Source: HB2-32-21 sp003448675 (lineage in GTDB: Bacteria > Pseudomonadota > Gammaproteobacteria > Pseudomonadales > Porticoccaceae). From it: a stretch of DNA of 5,049 bases. Every line of letters starts with the position of its first letter. Positions within the stretch are counted from its first letter, which is position 1. The stretch lies in the NCBI GenBank assembly GCA_041584755.1, contig JBFHDK010000113.1, forward strand, positions 1 to 5,049, read 5' to 3'. The translations under genes and the position numbers were made by a program. The notes below the pieces were generated by a model. That model saw nothing but the letters and a program-made list of their open reading frames with translations. It had not been told where the DNA came from and did no database searches. Shown here one piece after another: positions 4,912 through 5,049 of the stretch.

Positions 4912-5049
4912 ATGTCAAAAGAGAAGTTTGAGCGGCTGAAGCCCCACGTTAATGTTGGCACCATTGGTCACGTAGATCACGGTAAGACGACGTTGACAGC
5001 GGCGCTGACACGGGTGTGCGCGGAAGTTTGGGGCGGCGAAGCGGTTGCC
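4912..5049 (+). CDS. tuf: Elongation factor Tu, N-terminal 46 codons (cut by window end)
   Basis: EF-Tu is the GTPase that delivers aminoacyl-tRNA to the ribosomal A site. The visible part starts MSKEKFERLKPHVNVGTIGH and includes the G1/P-loop GHVDHGKT at residues 19-26, which binds the GTP phosphates, followed by TLTAALTRV. The full protein is about 395-407 residues; the remaining domain I and domains II and III are outside the window. The start is fixed by a strong purine-rich site and by the highly conserved N-terminus. Its position after Thr-Tyr-Gly-Thr tRNAs matches tufB of E. coli, but a second tuf copy cannot be judged here. It is likely co-transcribed with at least the last three tRNAs. 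Confidence 0.98.
   Translation, partial: MSKEKFERLKPHVNVGTIGHVDHGKTTLTAALTRVCAEVWGGEAVA

Overview
The window is a chromosomal core region of a gammaproteobacterium. The evidence is the gene order, the 23S and 5S rRNA sequences, and an EF-Tu N-terminus of gammaproteobacterial type. The use of CoaX rather than CoaA, together with a SPOR-like gene between coaX and the tRNAs, resembles Pseudomonas/Cellvibrio-type lineages more than the enterics. That finer placement is inference. All genes read on the + strand.

Layout: (1) 1-311, the 3' end of a 23S rRNA gene; 312-522, an internal spacer without a tRNA; 523-642, the 5S rRNA; 651-683, a strong intrinsic terminator closing the rrn operon. (2) From a candidate promoter near 742, a TauE/SafE-family membrane transporter (798-1586), then birA (1651-2619), coaX (2616-3338, overlapping birA by 4 bp) and a small membrane-anchored SPOR-like protein (3356-4027). 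(3) A tRNA cluster: Thr(UGU), Tyr(GUA), Gly(UCC), Thr(GGU). It has a promoter before the first tRNA, and an intrinsic terminator plus a second near-consensus promoter between the first and second tRNAs. (4) A 216-bp leader and the first 46 codons of tuf (EF-Tu), cut by the window end.

The order rrn - birA - pantothenate kinase - thrU/tyrU/glyT/thrT - tuf matches the E. coli rrnB-murB-birA-coaA-thrU-tyrU-glyT-thrT-tufB region. There are three differences: a TauE/SafE gene stands where E. coli has murB, the unrelated type III kinase CoaX replaces the type I kinase CoaA, and a SPOR-like gene is added. BirA and CoaX both feed acyl metabolism: BirA biotinylates acetyl-CoA carboxylase and represses biotin synthesis, while CoaX starts CoA synthesis. 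The rRNA, tRNA and tuf parts supply translation.

I find no mobile element, CRISPR array, defence system or clearly new system. The points worth a second look are the split transcription of the tRNA cluster, the gene replacements in a conserved neighbourhood, the two-cysteine SPOR-like protein, and several structured leaders and repeats. No stretch longer than 300 bp lacks a gene.
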